From assembly GCF_018446385.1 (NCBI RefSeq), contig NC_055993.1, positions 41,661,645 through 41,725,644 of the forward strand: DNA of 64,000 nucleotides, given 5' to 3'. Source of the DNA: Zingiber officinale. Its lineage: Eukaryota > Streptophyta > Magnoliopsida > Zingiberales > Zingiberaceae. The position numbers and the translations under genes were made by a program. This document shows positions 1-11,778 of the stretch, in pieces. Position 1 is the first letter of the stretch, and every line of letters starts with the position of its first letter. The notes beneath the pieces were generated by a model. It was given only the letters and a program-made list of their open reading frames with translations, ran no database searches and was not told the DNA's origin.

Positions 1-173
1 ATACATGCTCTAGTACTGAGAATTCAAGCTATGCAAGGAATGGTTGTTAAACTCCTCATTGCACTGCTTGCCTTGGCTTCCTCACGCAAAGGGTATGCAT
101 GCATGCAACTTTACTCTCGAAAACTAGAAGATATATTGAAGTCATTATCAGAAGAACATGAAAATTTACTTAC

Positions 174-1251
174 AATCTTGTGTACTGTGTCCACCAAATC
201 TTCACCTTCAAACTCTCCTCCTTTGTTGGCGCGTCCTTTCTTCCACATAATAGCTCTATTGATGTCATTATCATCACATAATTCAGTCCCCTACAACAAA
301 GAAAAATCAAATAACAAATGTGAAATAATTTAATGTGAATCAATTAGAGGGTTCTTAGAGGAAATATATTTTAAAAATACTTACAATTTCTTCAGCAAAG
401 CGTGCATACCCTTTGCGTGAGAGTCGATGAGGATATCTATTTTTTTTCCTTCGCTCTTTTTGTTGATCACTGAGTTTCTAGTTATTTCAAACAGGCGACA
501 TATCAAATTTGAATAATACATAATGAATTATGATCGAATAGTTTCAAAAGAAAAAATTTAGAATCTTACAATGAAATCTTCAGAAATGCGACTAATGACA
601 AACGCACGCCAATCTTCTCTTGTAATTTCAAAGCCAACAGGTGGCTCATTCAACTCCTCAAGTTTGTCACGCCTGCTTAAAATAAATTTTTGGGTGAGAT
701 GGGTCTTGTATTGCCTCCACTTACTGTTTGCAGACCTCAAACATCCCTTTTTCCACTTTGAGTCAACATTATAAATCAACTGTACATCAAATAAGTGGAA
801 AACATTAATAAGATTAATTAAGACAAACATAAAATATATCTATCATTAGTAGTGAAATATTATAATTGTTAAAACATGCTAACTTGCTTACATTGACTGA
901 TTCCCATATTAATTCTTTGACAGCAATTGGGACTTGCTTCCATGTCTTGTATTTAATATTAACCTTTTGCCGAGCCAAGACACCAATGTAACTTTGCATG
1001 GCTACAGCAGCTGGTCCTATCGGTTGTCCAAAATTATTGAATGACACCTCATTTCTAATACCTTGCATTCTTTGCTTTGTAATCTTATCCAACTGTGTGC
1101 GACCTCTAGAAGTTCTTGAGGAGATAGTGTCTTTGGAATCCAACACTTTATCACCCTCGCAACTCTCTTCACGGGCAGCTGTAATGACTTCTTTACCCTT
1201 GTCCAACTTTGCAAGTTGCCCTATTCTCTTACTCTTTCTAGTAGAATCCAT
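174..1251 (-). CDS. CACTA PTTA/TNP1-like protein (Transposase_24), partial
   Basis: Second CACTA gene, a plant Ptta/En-Spm-type accessory protein thought to bind the subterminal repeats. The chosen start is Met at 1251 (MDSTRKSKRIGQLAKL). Four exons fit GT-AG junctions in one frame: 1251-892, 779-570, 477-385 and 290-174, each visible 3' end followed by GTAAG. Recognisable segments are RTQLDKITKQRMQGIRNE, TWKQVPIAVKELIW, VDSKWKKGC, LSDQQKERRKKNRYPHR with SRKGYARFAEEI, and AIMWKKGRANKGGEF, matching the usual order of the family. The protein continues past the left edge. Unlike the neighbouring transposase it has no frameshift in the part seen. Splice sites are predicted by eye. Confidence 0.72.
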
Positions 1252-1510
1252 TGATCTGTAACAACTTAGACTGATCAACATAAGTTTAGTTAGAAACATG
1301 CATAAACTCACAGCAAGATGATATATTTACACCAACAAATTCACAACAGTATGAAAAAAAAATAAAAGATAAAAGCAGAAACTTGCAGCAACATCACAAC
1401 ATATCTGATTCGAATTAAAGTGAGGAATATAACATATTAATATTGTCCACAAATTCATCCTCATAGGTAAATTGTTTACACACTTATATTCAAAAGCAAA
1501 AATTCAGCAA

Positions 1511-4500
1511 TTAAATATTGTCAATCCAACTTCCATCACAGTCTTCACGAATACATGGTGGTTCATTATCATCTTCTCCGTCAATATCCATTGATGGTAA
1601 CCCCCTACTAAAACATTGATAGTGGATAGCAGTGTCCTCTAACTCTTCGCCCTTTAGGTATTCAAAGTAGTCTCTGTTTGGTGTTGCAAGTACAACACTC
1701 CATAAAGGATCTTCAGGATCTTCAATGTAAAATACTTGCTTTGCTTGGCTTGCCAGGATAAAAGCGTCAGATTTGAATCCAAGTCTATTGAGGTTTACCA
1801 ATGTGAAACCAAGATCATCTACTTTAATGCCGTTATTATGCTCCACCCAATTACATTTAAACATTGGAAGTTGAAATTTATGGTAATCAACTACCCATAT
1901 TTCTTCTATAACTCCATAAAAAACCATATCTGACACAATAAGATTTTTATCCTTTGCACTTGCAACTTGCATTGTCTTTGCAACTAAGCTGACTCCGGAG
2001 TTTTGAACAACTCGTATAGCATCACGCTCTTTTGTAGCATAAGTAACCCCATCAATCAAATAGCTAGAGTATTTTAGTACTTGCTTGTTAGGCCCGCGAG
2101 CTATCCACATCAATCTTTCTGAAACTTGATGAGTGGAATGGTCAACTACATCAGCAACCTAAATTTTTTATGCAATAAATTTTTAATTATGCATAAATAT
2201 GAAAATGAATGTATGCCAATATGTAATACTAAAGAAACTTACACGATCACGCAACCAAGTAATAAACGTTCGATTATGCTCATCTTGTAACCACTTCTTG
2301 GACTTAGCCTTACGAGGAAATCTTGCATTCAAATACGTCATGTGTTCCCTAATCAAATTATTTGGTATAAATAAACCAACAGAATGTAAGCAAACCACAT
2401 TAAAATATTAATAAGTTAGATACATTACTCGATATAGAGATCAATCTCAGCATCATTTGCCAATACATAACGATGTGCTTGCGTCAACTCATCGTGAGTA
2501 GTGGAGTAGACTACTGCACCTGATAAAGGCTTAGTAAGTTCTATTTGTCGATGACTTGATGGGATCCCAATTGTGTGCACACTAGACAGATAGTCTGAGC
2601 AAAATTCAACAGCCTCTTCAGCAATATAAGATTCAGCCATACACCCTTCAGGTCGATTGCGATTTCGCACATAACCTTTCAAAATCTTCATGTATCTTTC
2701 AAATGGATACATATACCTATACCAAACCGGTCCACACAGTTTCACCTCCCGCACAAGATGAACACTTAAATGAATCATTATATCAAAAAATGAAGGGGGA
2801 AATACTTTTCAAGTAAACACAATATTGTCACAATCTCTCTTTGCATATCATCCATCCTTGAAACATCTATCACTTTATTACATAACACATTGAAGAAGAA
2901 ACACAAGCGAGTGATAGTGTCTCTAACATGTTTGGGCAAAACACCACGTATCGCCACAGGAAGCAATTGTTGCATTAAAGCGTGGTAGTCGTGTGACTTA
3001 AGGCCAATAAGTTTTAAGTCCTTCAACGACACGAGGTTTTTAACATTAGATGAGTAACATGATGGAAGTTGTATTCCAAACAAAGAATTCAAAATTTTCC
3101 TTTTCTCATCCTTACTAAGTGTATAACAGGCTGCTGGCAAAAATGTTTTCTTCTCCCCCATCCTTGGTGCCAAATCTGTCCTGACATTCATTTCCAAAAG
3201 GTCTAATCTCGCTGCTACTCCATCCTTTGTTTTTCCTGGAATATCAAGTAACGTTCCGATAAGACTTTCACAAATATTCTTTTCAATGTGCATCACATCA
3301 AGAACATGTCGAATGTATAGATGTTTCCAATACTGAAGTTCAAAGAAAATTGATTTTTTTTCCAGCATGATTTTACATCATCATTCGACTGAGACTTTCT
3401 ACTCATTTTTCCCCAATGACAATTAATTCTTTCAACTCTTTCAAAAACTTCATCGCCACTTAATGGTTTTGGAGCAGGGTTAAATTCTTGGTTCCCATTA
3501 AATGCCTTCCGTTGCCTTCGATAAGGATGAGTTGCAGGTAGAAACCTTCTATGACCTGTATAAGACATTTTCCTACTATGCTTCAACCTTGTTGAATAGG
3601 TATCTTCACCACAAATAGGACATGCATGATATCCTTTCACAATGCATCCTGACATGTTCCCATATGCAGGAAAATCATTGATCGTCCATAATAAGATAGC
3701 CCTAAGCATAAACGTTTCTTGGCGATATGCATCATATGCTTCGACACCTATATCCCATAAGCATTTTAAGTCATCAATTAGAGGTGCTAAGTAAACATCA
3801 ATATCATTTCCTGGCTGTTTGGGACCAGAAATTAACAATGTGAGCATCATAAATTTTCTCTTCATACACAACCATGGAGGAAGATTATAAGTAATCATTA
3901 AAACTGGCCAACAACTATATGCAGAACTCATTAAACCATGAGGATTCATCCCATCAGCTGATATAGCCAATCTGAGATTTCTTGCCTCAATACCAAAATC
4001 TGGCCATTTGCGATCAACTATTTTCCAAGAAGGTGTATCAGCTGGATGGCGTAAATATCCATCACAAAGTCTTTTTTCGGCATGCCAAGTCAACTCCTTA
4101 GATATCTCTTTATTCCGAAACATTCTTTGAAATCTTGGAATAGGGGGGAAGTACCACAAAACCTTGGCAGGAATTCCTTCATTTATCATATTTTTTTTCC
4201 CAACTTCCACCTTGACATCCCGAAGTAGGGCAATTAGTTAAATCCTCATACTCCTTCGGTATAAGATACAATCATTAGGACAAGCGTGAATTTTTACATA
4301 ATCCATCCCTAATGCAGATAAGCTTTTCTTTGCATCATACAGAGATAAAGGCAATTTATTGTCATCTGGAAGTATTTCTCCTAACAAACTGAGTAGGTCA
4401 GTGAAACTTTTATCACTCCAACTATATTTGGCCTTCAAGTTGAATAATTTCACAATTGCAGATAACCTTGTAAATTTAGTGCATCCCGGATATAAAGGTG

Positions 4501-4879
4501 TCTCGGCATCTTCAAGAAGCTTATTGAATTGGGTTGGATTCTCAGCATAACTATCATATGCATCATGAACCATATTTATTGGTTCCTCACGAACATATTC
4601 ATTTGGCCCTACTTGGTCACTTTCATTTTGTGAAATCCCTATCGTAGATCTTTCGCCGTGCCATATCCATGTATGATATGTCATATCTATACCGTTACAA
4701 TACAGATGTGCCCTGATAGTTTGTATATTTTTCTTCTTTAGATTGCCACATTTTGCACATGGGCAAGATATTCCCATATTCGGATCATTAGTGTTTTCCA
4801 TTGTAAATTGCAAGAAAGACTCAACTCCATTCTCATATTCATGTGATAGTCTATCCTTTGACATCCAATCTTTGTCCAT
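1511..4879 (-). pseudogene. CACTA TNP2-type transposase, frameshifted
   Basis: Transposase that would cut and join CACTA ends. Domain order on the minus strand: transposase-associated zinc-binding N-terminus (from Met at 4879; C-x2-C near residues 39-45 and a TYHTWIWHGE segment), Transposase_21/Tnp2 core (4210-2780; conserved AISADGMNPHG and CPICGEDTYS), DUF4218 (3360-2425; HVLDVMHIEKN, YMYPFERYMKILK), then DUF4216 (2160-1511; LKYSSYLIDG, FYGVIEEIWVVDY). Introns are inferred near 2400-2430 and 2160-2245. The frame breaks near 4257, at a T-run near 4194-4200, at a T-run near 3353-3361, and at a G-run 2795-2799. Three of the four breaks lie in homopolymers, so base-calling error is an alternative to decay. 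Family assignment is firm; activity is doubtful. Confidence 0.85.
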
Positions 4880-6112
4880 TCTTTATAACTAATCAATCAA
4901 CAATGAGCTAATACCTAAAAATATTAACACAAACAATAGTGTGAAACTATAACAAAATATTTAAACAATTAATCAAAATTGTATTTCTACCTGAAAATTT
5001 TTGACCATACAGGTTTCTCATCAAAATGCAATCCCAATAGCAAATTTCTCACTTGGGGAGATAACCTAGTTATCTATATTATCCATATGTACATGTTTGT
5101 TAGAGTCTACGTATAGGTAGTTAGGTACTTTTGCCTTGGTATAAATTGTAGAGTCATATAATATTGGAGCATTCACCAAAACATATTCTCTATTGAAACA
5201 TGTTAACCTTTAGTTGAAAAATGAAACCATTCCAGGAAAATGCTTGAATTATAACTTATAATAAGCAACTTTGTTTCTTTAGCACTTGAGAATCTGCAAC
5301 TTCCTCAAAGGGACATCAACATAAGCAACTCAATGCAATAGTGCATGATGTATTAAATCATACTTAAGCCATTAAGCTCTTAGAAGGCAAGTGACATAAA
5401 TATAACAATAGTAGTTGATATAAATTCAACAAACTGAGTAGGCACAAGTCACTGCCCAGAATTAAGATGAGATAATGCAGAACACAAGTTTTAGATACAA
5501 TAAAAATGAGAGATATTCTCTGCGCATTAAGGGTACACAATAAAAATAATAGTAGAATAACACTAGAGATTGATTAATTTCAAGTTGCACATTATACCTG
5601 ACGACAAAGAAAGGCTGGAATGTGAATAATATCTACAACTTGGCCAACAGCTTCACACTGAATTTGAGAAAAAAGGATAGCATGTTATATGCTTCATGCT
5701 ATTTTTAAGGATTAATACCTACTGCCAAAGTCTATAGCTAAACGTTTAAAAATTCCAGATTAAATCATGAGAAAATACAATCAGGGGAGGGGGAAAATTG
5801 ATGCAGTATGAATCCGGCAAAATGGCTAGTTCGGAAAATAATCAAAAATAAACAAAATCTTATTCTAGAGGGATGGAAGAAATTTTACCTTTCTTTCTTC
5901 CGTTCCTCCTACTCTCGAATCTGCTCTGCGAGGAAGGAACTAAGATCGAAGGGTTCAGAGGAGTTGAGGAGCCGTGAGAAGATTAGGAAGGGTAAGCTGA
6001 CTTTGATTGAGGAGATGGGGAAATGCGAGATTAGGGATCTCGACTTGGAGGAGTTGGGCCGGCGTGAGGAGTTTTGCGTGAGGAGTTTGGGTCGAGATTA
6101 GGGTTCAGAGGA
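4880..6112 (-). other. Non-coding leader of the CACTA element
   Basis: No coding homology was seen between the transposase start and the minisatellite. In the element's own orientation this is the 5' leader or first-intron region of the transposase transcript. Sequence from about 5870 to 6110 is purine-rich on the plus strand (pyrimidine-rich on the transcribed strand). Short open frames here have no recognisable product. Confidence 0.5.
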
Positions 6113-6285
6113 GATCACGCGGCAAGGAGAGGAGAAGGCACTCGTGGAGAGGAGAAGGCGCTCGTGGAGAGGAGTGGAGAGGAGAAGGCGCTCGTGGAGA
6201 GGAGAAGGCACTCGTGGAGAGGAGAAGGAGAGGAGAAGGCACTGGTGGAGAGGAGTGGAGAGGAGTGGTGAGGAGAAGGCGCGCG
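6113..6285. repeat. GA-rich minisatellite inside CACTA leader
   Basis: About eight imperfect copies of a 20-25-bp unit built on GGAGAGGAGAAGGCGCTCGTG, ending in a short GCGCGCGCG run. Open frames across it on both strands are products of the repeat, not genes. Confidence 0.8.
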
Positions 6286-6359
6286 CGCGTTGAGGGTTTA
6301 GAGTTTAGCAAAGCGAGGGCTGCAAATTTATTTTAAGTGAGTTTAGGGGAAACATACAC

Positions 6360-6573
6360 AACACTTTAAAAAATGTTTTTTAAAAAAATGTTGTCTTTGA
6401 CCATAAACAACAACACTAAAGACAACACTTCATTAAAAACCGTTGTCTTTAGTAAAAAGTAAATACCATAGACAACGCTTTTCACTAAAAGCGTTGTAAA
6501 ACAAAGAACGACAACGTTTTTATTAAAAAGCGTTGTCTATTGGGTGTTGTTGAATGCAAAAATTCTTGTAGTG
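6360..6573. repeat. CACTA subterminal repeats and terminal inverted repeat
   Basis: The motif ACAACGCTTTT and its reverse complement AAAAGCGTTGT recur in both orientations between 6360 and 6545 (for example GACAACGCTTTTCACTAAAA and AAAAAGCGTTGTCTATTG). The outermost bases 6563-6573 (TTCTTGTAGTG) are the reverse complement of CACTACAAGAA. Short inverted subterminal repeats next to a CACTA terminus are the expected binding sites for the element's own proteins. Confidence 0.85.
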
Positions 6574-7249
6574 TGTGTATCCTGCAAACATGCACACTCA
6601 CAAACACATATCAAATACAAGGGTGAACATATCTTAAATCCTTTCTCCAAACATCAAAATACATGGTCACACCGGACCATCGGGATTTCTCTAACAATCT
6701 TCCCCTTTTTGATATTTGGCAATATGTTTAAGTTAGGGAAAACAAATAGCAAATAGCAATGTTAATAACAAATGGACTTACTGTAACGCCCCTAGTGTTT
6801 TTTTATAATACATAAACTATGGACGCCACATATTCATACTTCCATAGTTGTTTTTGGTTCAAATTAACTTACATAAATGACTCAAAGAAAAATAAACATA
6901 GTTAAATAAGGAATTAATCTAGAAAGTCTTTGGGTTGTACTGTCATTGTTCTGAGCTGGCTTATTGGTGAATGCCTCCTGCCTCATTGGTTTCATTATCT
7001 GGAAAAAAAAAATCAAAGTCTGTGAGTCGAGAGACTCAGCATATTCAAAACTATGTTAAGCAGTAGTTAGCATCTATATTATAGTGTATTAAGGGAGACC
7101 ACATTCAAGGTAACTTGGGACCTCCCTACTAACATACTATGAACATACGCATAGGTAGTGAGTGACATAAGCATGACAACATAGAGGTAAGCATGGTAGA
7201 TGAACTAAGCATAATGATAGACTTGATCGCGAGCATGTCCATAGGCATA

Positions 7250-7410
7250 TGCATAAGAATAACATGAACAAAGTCATAAACATCAACATAAATGTAAACC
7301 TAAACATAAACATAAACGTAAATATAAACATAAGCATAAACAAAAACATTGACGTAAACATAAACATAAACATTGGCGTAAATATAAACATAAACATAGC
7401 TTGAACATAT
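7250..7410. repeat. (ATAAAC)n-like hexanucleotide tract
   Basis: Imperfect run of ATAAAC/GTAAAC units inside the solo LTR. The Met-Phe-rich minus-strand open frame over it is a by-product of the repeat. Confidence 0.8.
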
Positions 7411-7560
7411 CTGCATGCATACTTATAAACGTATCATGTGGTGTCTTGGTTGCACATAGCAGTACCGTAACATAAGTTGTTGATCAGACAACTACCCCAG
7501 CTAGGTTGGAGGGGACCGCTCCTTGGAACAAATCCTCTACCCATGCATGATTTTGGAGTG

Positions 7561-7815
7561 CTCCCCAGGCTTAGGTCCTCGGTTCATCCCACCATCCCAA
7601 TTCATGAGGGTTCTTTGGCAAGCTCCCCGGACTTAGGTCCCCGATTCATAACTTAACCCATAGTAAGATTTGACAAGCTCCCCAGGCTTAGGTCTCCGGT
7701 TCATAACTTAACCCATAAAAAGATTTGGCAAGCTCCCCATACTTAAGTTCCCGGTTCATAATTTAACCCATAAAAAGATTTGGTACTCTTCCCCGGCTTA
7801 GGTCCCTGGTTACAA
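7561..7815. repeat. 55-bp tandem repeat in LTR
   Basis: Four to five copies of a unit containing AGCTCCCC, CTTAGGT and GGTTCATAACTTAACCCATA. Copies start near 7561, 7621, 7676, 7731 and 7786, so the last spacings are exactly 55 bp. Confidence 0.8.
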
Positions 7816-8491
7816 CCAACCACTTCATTCCATAAACATAGACATAAGCATAAGCACAATCATAATCATGATCACTACATAGGCATGAATACAAGCCTGT
7901 ACTTAAATCTAAACATAATCCTTACATAAGCATGGAATGCAAATTTTATAGGCACATCATCATAAGTGGGTTAATCTCCTACGCATTTGAGGTTATCATA
8001 ATGAAAAGCAAGAAGCAACATGAACTTACCCAATCTAGAGGTCCGAAATCTAGATGTAGCATATATGTATAGTCATCATGATAGGTAGAACATAATTAAA
8101 AACCAAAACCTCATTTAAAGTACCTATACATGCATGAACTTCAGGAACTAAAATAAAACATAATAGTTAAACCCCTAAAATAGAATTTAACCTAAGTCTT
8201 AAAAAATTTGAAACTTGGAAGTCTTACTCTATAAATTGAACATTCAAAGTTCTCTAATTTTTAAGGATAAAAAAATAGTAAATCATGAAGAAACTTGTAG
8301 TGCAACATCATAATAATTAACCTTTAAAAATAAAATTTAAACATACATTCATGAATATGAAATTTACTAATTTACAAGTTGAATTAAGCATGGAAAAGTA
8401 GCCTATCTTCTAAAGGAAAACCACTAAAAGTATAGAACAAATTATAATGTAATATCTCTATACATAACCCCTAAAAATAAAATTTAAAAAT

Positions 8492-9110
8492 CACCATAAT
8501 AGAACCAAAGCAGCAAGATCATAGCATACTTTCAGATTTATCAGTCAGTGGTATAAAAATCATATAAAATTCATCTTTGATCTGAAAAGGGCTCTGTAAA
8601 TTGGTAATGAAAGCTAACTAAATTTTCTACATTTCAACAAAAGACATTGTAGTGAAATTCATTCACCCATTGATGCTAATTTACACCACAATAGAACCAA
8701 AAGCAGAAGGGTCACAACATAATTCCAGATTTGTCATTTAGTGGTATAAAAATCATATGAAATTCATCTTTGATCCGAAAAGGACTTTGAAAATTGATAA
8801 TGAAAGTTAAATCTTTCTTACATTTCAACAGAAGACATCATAGTGAAATTTATTCACCCATTGAGGCTAATTTACACCATAATAGAACCAAAAGCAGCAG
8901 GGTCACAGCATAATTCCATATTCGTCAGTCAGCGGTATAAAAATCATATGAAATTCATCTTTGATCCGAAAAGAGTTTTGTAAATGAAAGATAACTAAAT
9001 TTTCTATATTTCTACAGAAGACACCATAGTGAAATTCGTTCACCAATTGAGTCTAATTTATACCACGACAAAACTAAATGATGCAAGGTCACAGCATAAT
9101 TCCAGAACAT
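8492..9110. repeat. About 190-bp tandem repeat in LTR
   Basis: Three full units and one partial, starting at 8492, 8684, 8875 and 9061 (periods 192, 191, 186). Each starts CACCA-AATAGAACCAAA and contains GGTATAAAAATCATAT, ATTCATCTTTGATC and CATTTCAACA. The same array is in the truncated relative at 36648-37141. Confidence 0.85.
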
Positions 9111-10640
9111 CTATGAAACATCAACTCAATCTAAGGTGCCAGAAATTCACAAGACATAGAAGCTAAATAAAATAATAACATGGTTTAGAACATGCCTTAA
9201 GTACTTAGCCACCCACTCCTTGTCTTCCTTGGAAATCCTAGCACCGGTGGAGAAATAAGAGGATGAGGATATCTTCCTAGAGCCGGCAGCAATCAACACC
9301 AAGAGAGGGCTTTTGAAGGTAAGGTTTAAATAGAGAGGGGACTTAGGACTTGGTCTAAATTTCTATTTCCATATCTATCTACATATAAAAATTTGTAACT
9401 TATATAAATGCTAAGTTATTTTTTTTCCGATGACGATTACTCCTTTTCTTCTTTTATAATTGTTGCTTATGACTTTGTCCAAACACTAAATCATTTATTT
9501 CCAAATCAAATAATCCATTACCATATTTATTAAATCTATTTATGGCTCAAAATGTTCATCCATCAATTAAATCTACTTATTATTTATCTCATGAATCAAA
9601 TAATCCATTACCATATTTATTAAATCTATTTATGGTTCAAAATGTTCATTCACGAATTAAATATTTTATTATCATATAAACCATGCACCTCCTTAGCCAT
9701 GTCATGAATATAATTAAATTGATTGCACATGCATATATTAATTAAATTTTATTCATGAAATTAATTTGTCATGATATGGGTGTATTCAATTTAATTTTTA
9801 CTAGCGTACCTTAACCGAATTATTAATCTCTTCCTTATATATGCCATTAATTATTTTAACTTATTCAATACTTTAATTTATTTTTGTTATGCATAGTGAA
9901 TGAATTTTAGGTGCTACACTTACATTACCAAGGTTATACACTTGGACTTACACCGCTAAATGGACTTACGTTGTTAAGGCTACACACTTAGACTTACACC
10001 GCCGAATGAAAAAAAAATGCAAACATACATTGGAACCTATCACAAGGCTCCTCCTGCACATAAGCTCCCCATTGAGCTAGGAATTTTACTACAGGGATAT
10101 TTAAGAACCTATCACAAGGCTCCCCCTACACAAAGGTACTTAAGTTTTTCCCAACTAAATCTTACTTCTCCCCCTTTGCCTAACATTAAAAAACTTTCAA
10201 CAATATCCCAATTGTCAAAAAATTAATCATTAAACTGACCCTAAACTCATGTATTTATCCCCTATGGATCTCATACACCTATACAAATTGACCTGGTCAA
10301 GATTAGTGCTGAAAAATAGTTTTAGACTGGTATCAGTCGACTGCATCCAACATCAGTCAACTGCTCTTTTCAATGCAACCTCAAAGAAGCATTCTATGAT
10401 CGTAAAACACTATTACCAGTCAACTGGTAACTGCATCAGTAGACTGATACCCTTTTCCAGTTAATTTCAATATTCTGAACCTAATTTTAGAAATGCACTA
10501 ATAATTCCATAGACATACAAAAATTTTCAAATTTTATGGAGAGGTTTATTTTACTTATGTCTACTTGGAAAAAATACATTTAAAAATATACATATCTCGG
10601 ATCTCAAGATTGACACAAAACCTAAAACTATCTAAAAGTA

Positions 10641-11778
10641 TTGTACTTCTTGCAGGTTCCTCAAAAGAAGTCAAGAATAAGAACAAACCTAAGCCAGAAT
10701 CTTAGTCTAACCCAGACTCGAATAAAGAAGAATAACTGGTAAACATGATAAGAAAGATGTTTACCAAAAGAAAGGATTTCAGGAAAAAGGATATTTAGAA
10801 GATAATCTAGTTAAATAAATTAAGGGTCACCTTCTATGGGTGCAATAAAAAGGGATACTACAAGCACGAGTGTTTGAATTTGAAAGAAGACAAACCCAAG
10901 ACTACCAGAAGAAAGAAGGCATTAAAAGCAACTTTGGACGAATCATCCTCCAAAGAATTGGATGTTCAAGAACCAAAGCAACAGAACTACCTCGCGTTTA
11001 TGACATCCGGACCGAAATCAAAAAGTGAAGCTGATGAATACAACGAGTCAAGCCACGAGTCTATGCTCATTTTCAAAGATCTCAACGAGATGAATTCTAA
11101 CCTAACTGCTAGCTTTTTCAAAATCATTGCATGCTTGAACAAAAAGTTAGGAAAATTAGAAACTCAAATTAATCAACTTCTTAAAAAAATGAAAACCTTA
11201 AAGAACAACTTAAAATAAATCCAATAGCTAAACCAATTCAATATGAAATTCCAACTCAAGTCTTAAAACTTGAGGAAGAAAATTTCTAATTGAAAAATAA
11301 AGTAATTGAACTAAAAGAACTTTTAGAAAAACTCACAACAAGGTCCAAGTACCTCGACATGATATTTGGATCATAACAAGCTGTGTACAACAAATCCAGA
11401 CTCAGATATAAATCCAACTCAACAAATAAAATATTTATATCACTTATAAGACAAAATAAGAAATACTCCAAAGCTTAAGTTCTGAATGCTTGTCTAACTA
11501 AGCAAGTAGGACTCAATCAATTTTATGTTCCTAAAAATGAAATTCACTACCTAAAACCAAATCAAAATAAACTAGCTAATTTAAACTCAAACCTAAAATG
11601 TAAAATGAAATCAAATAAACCAAATTCAAATCGAAAACCTAAATTTAAATCAAATAACTACAAATTCAATCTAAATACAGCTTATAATCAAGTTTATTAT
11701 AATTATAAAGTAAATCAACACAAACCTAAAAGTTAAAACCAAGTTCAATAATTCAGGGGGAGACTCAAAATTAGTTGG
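10641..11778 (+). pseudogene. Sirevirus-like gag remnant
   Basis: The translated plus strand gives a lysine/asparagine-rich Gag. A degenerate zinc knuckle at about 10830-10880 (FYGCNKKGYYKHEC) has lost its first Cys. An acidic stretch with SSKELDVQEPKQQNYLAF follows, then a probable coiled coil (KKLGKLETQINQLLKKMK, ending 11215). After stops near 11216 and 11287 recognisable sequence continues to the junction at 11778 (KACLTKQVGLN-like, then NLNSNLKCKMKSNKPN). The longest open piece is 10874-11218. Several in-frame stops make it non-functional. Confidence 0.7.

Larger units (their letters stand above)
1..6573 (-). mobile_element. CACTA (En/Spm) DNA transposon, one end outside window
   Basis: Autonomous-type CACTA transposon. 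The two proteins expected of the superfamily lie on the minus strand in order: a TNP2 transposase (1511-4879) and a PTTA/TNP1-like protein (174-1251, continuing off the left edge). The right terminus is visible: the minus strand reads CACTACAAGAATT inward from 6573, the standard CACTA terminal inverted repeat, followed inward by subterminal repeats (6360-6545). The bases just outside (6574-6576, TGT) would be one copy of the 3-bp target duplication; the other is outside the window. The element sits in the LTR of a minus-strand copia element whose sequence resumes at 6577. Frameshifts in TNP2 suggest it is no longer autonomous, unless they are sequencing errors. Confidence 0.88.
6782..9918 (-). 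mobile_element. Solo LTR, chromovirus (Tekay-like?) family
   Basis: Begins TGTAACGCCCC and ends GGTGCTACA, and is flanked on both sides by the 5-bp duplication CTTAC (6777-6781 and 9919-9923). No primer-binding site, polypurine tract or protein domain lies inside, so this is a single 3137-bp LTR. Other long LTRs in the window end in CGTTATA or CGTGACA, so this copy is probably in minus orientation. A second, truncated copy lies at 34849-37141. The Tekay assignment rests on length and terminal motif only; the boundaries rest on the target duplication and are firm. Confidence 0.85.
6577..10640 (-). mobile_element. Copia family A, minus strand, 3' part with partial 3' LTR
   Basis: The reverse complement matches the plus-strand copy at 20447-22455 segment by segment. 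6577-6696 is the start of the 3' LTR (reads TGTTAGAG on the minus strand), 6697-6710 is the polypurine tract (AAAAAGGGGAAGAT on the minus strand), and 6711-6781 plus 9924-10640 are the internal 3' non-coding region. Two insertions interrupt it: the CACTA element enters the LTR at 6573/6577 and a solo LTR (6782-9918) enters the internal region. GTCGACTG-type motifs typical of this family occur at 10330-10450. No pol sequence is left. Confidence 0.75.

Noticed and set aside
7137..7397. Met-Phe-rich 86-residue minus-strand frame resembling a membrane peptide
   Set aside because: It is the translation of an ATAAAC-type simple repeat.
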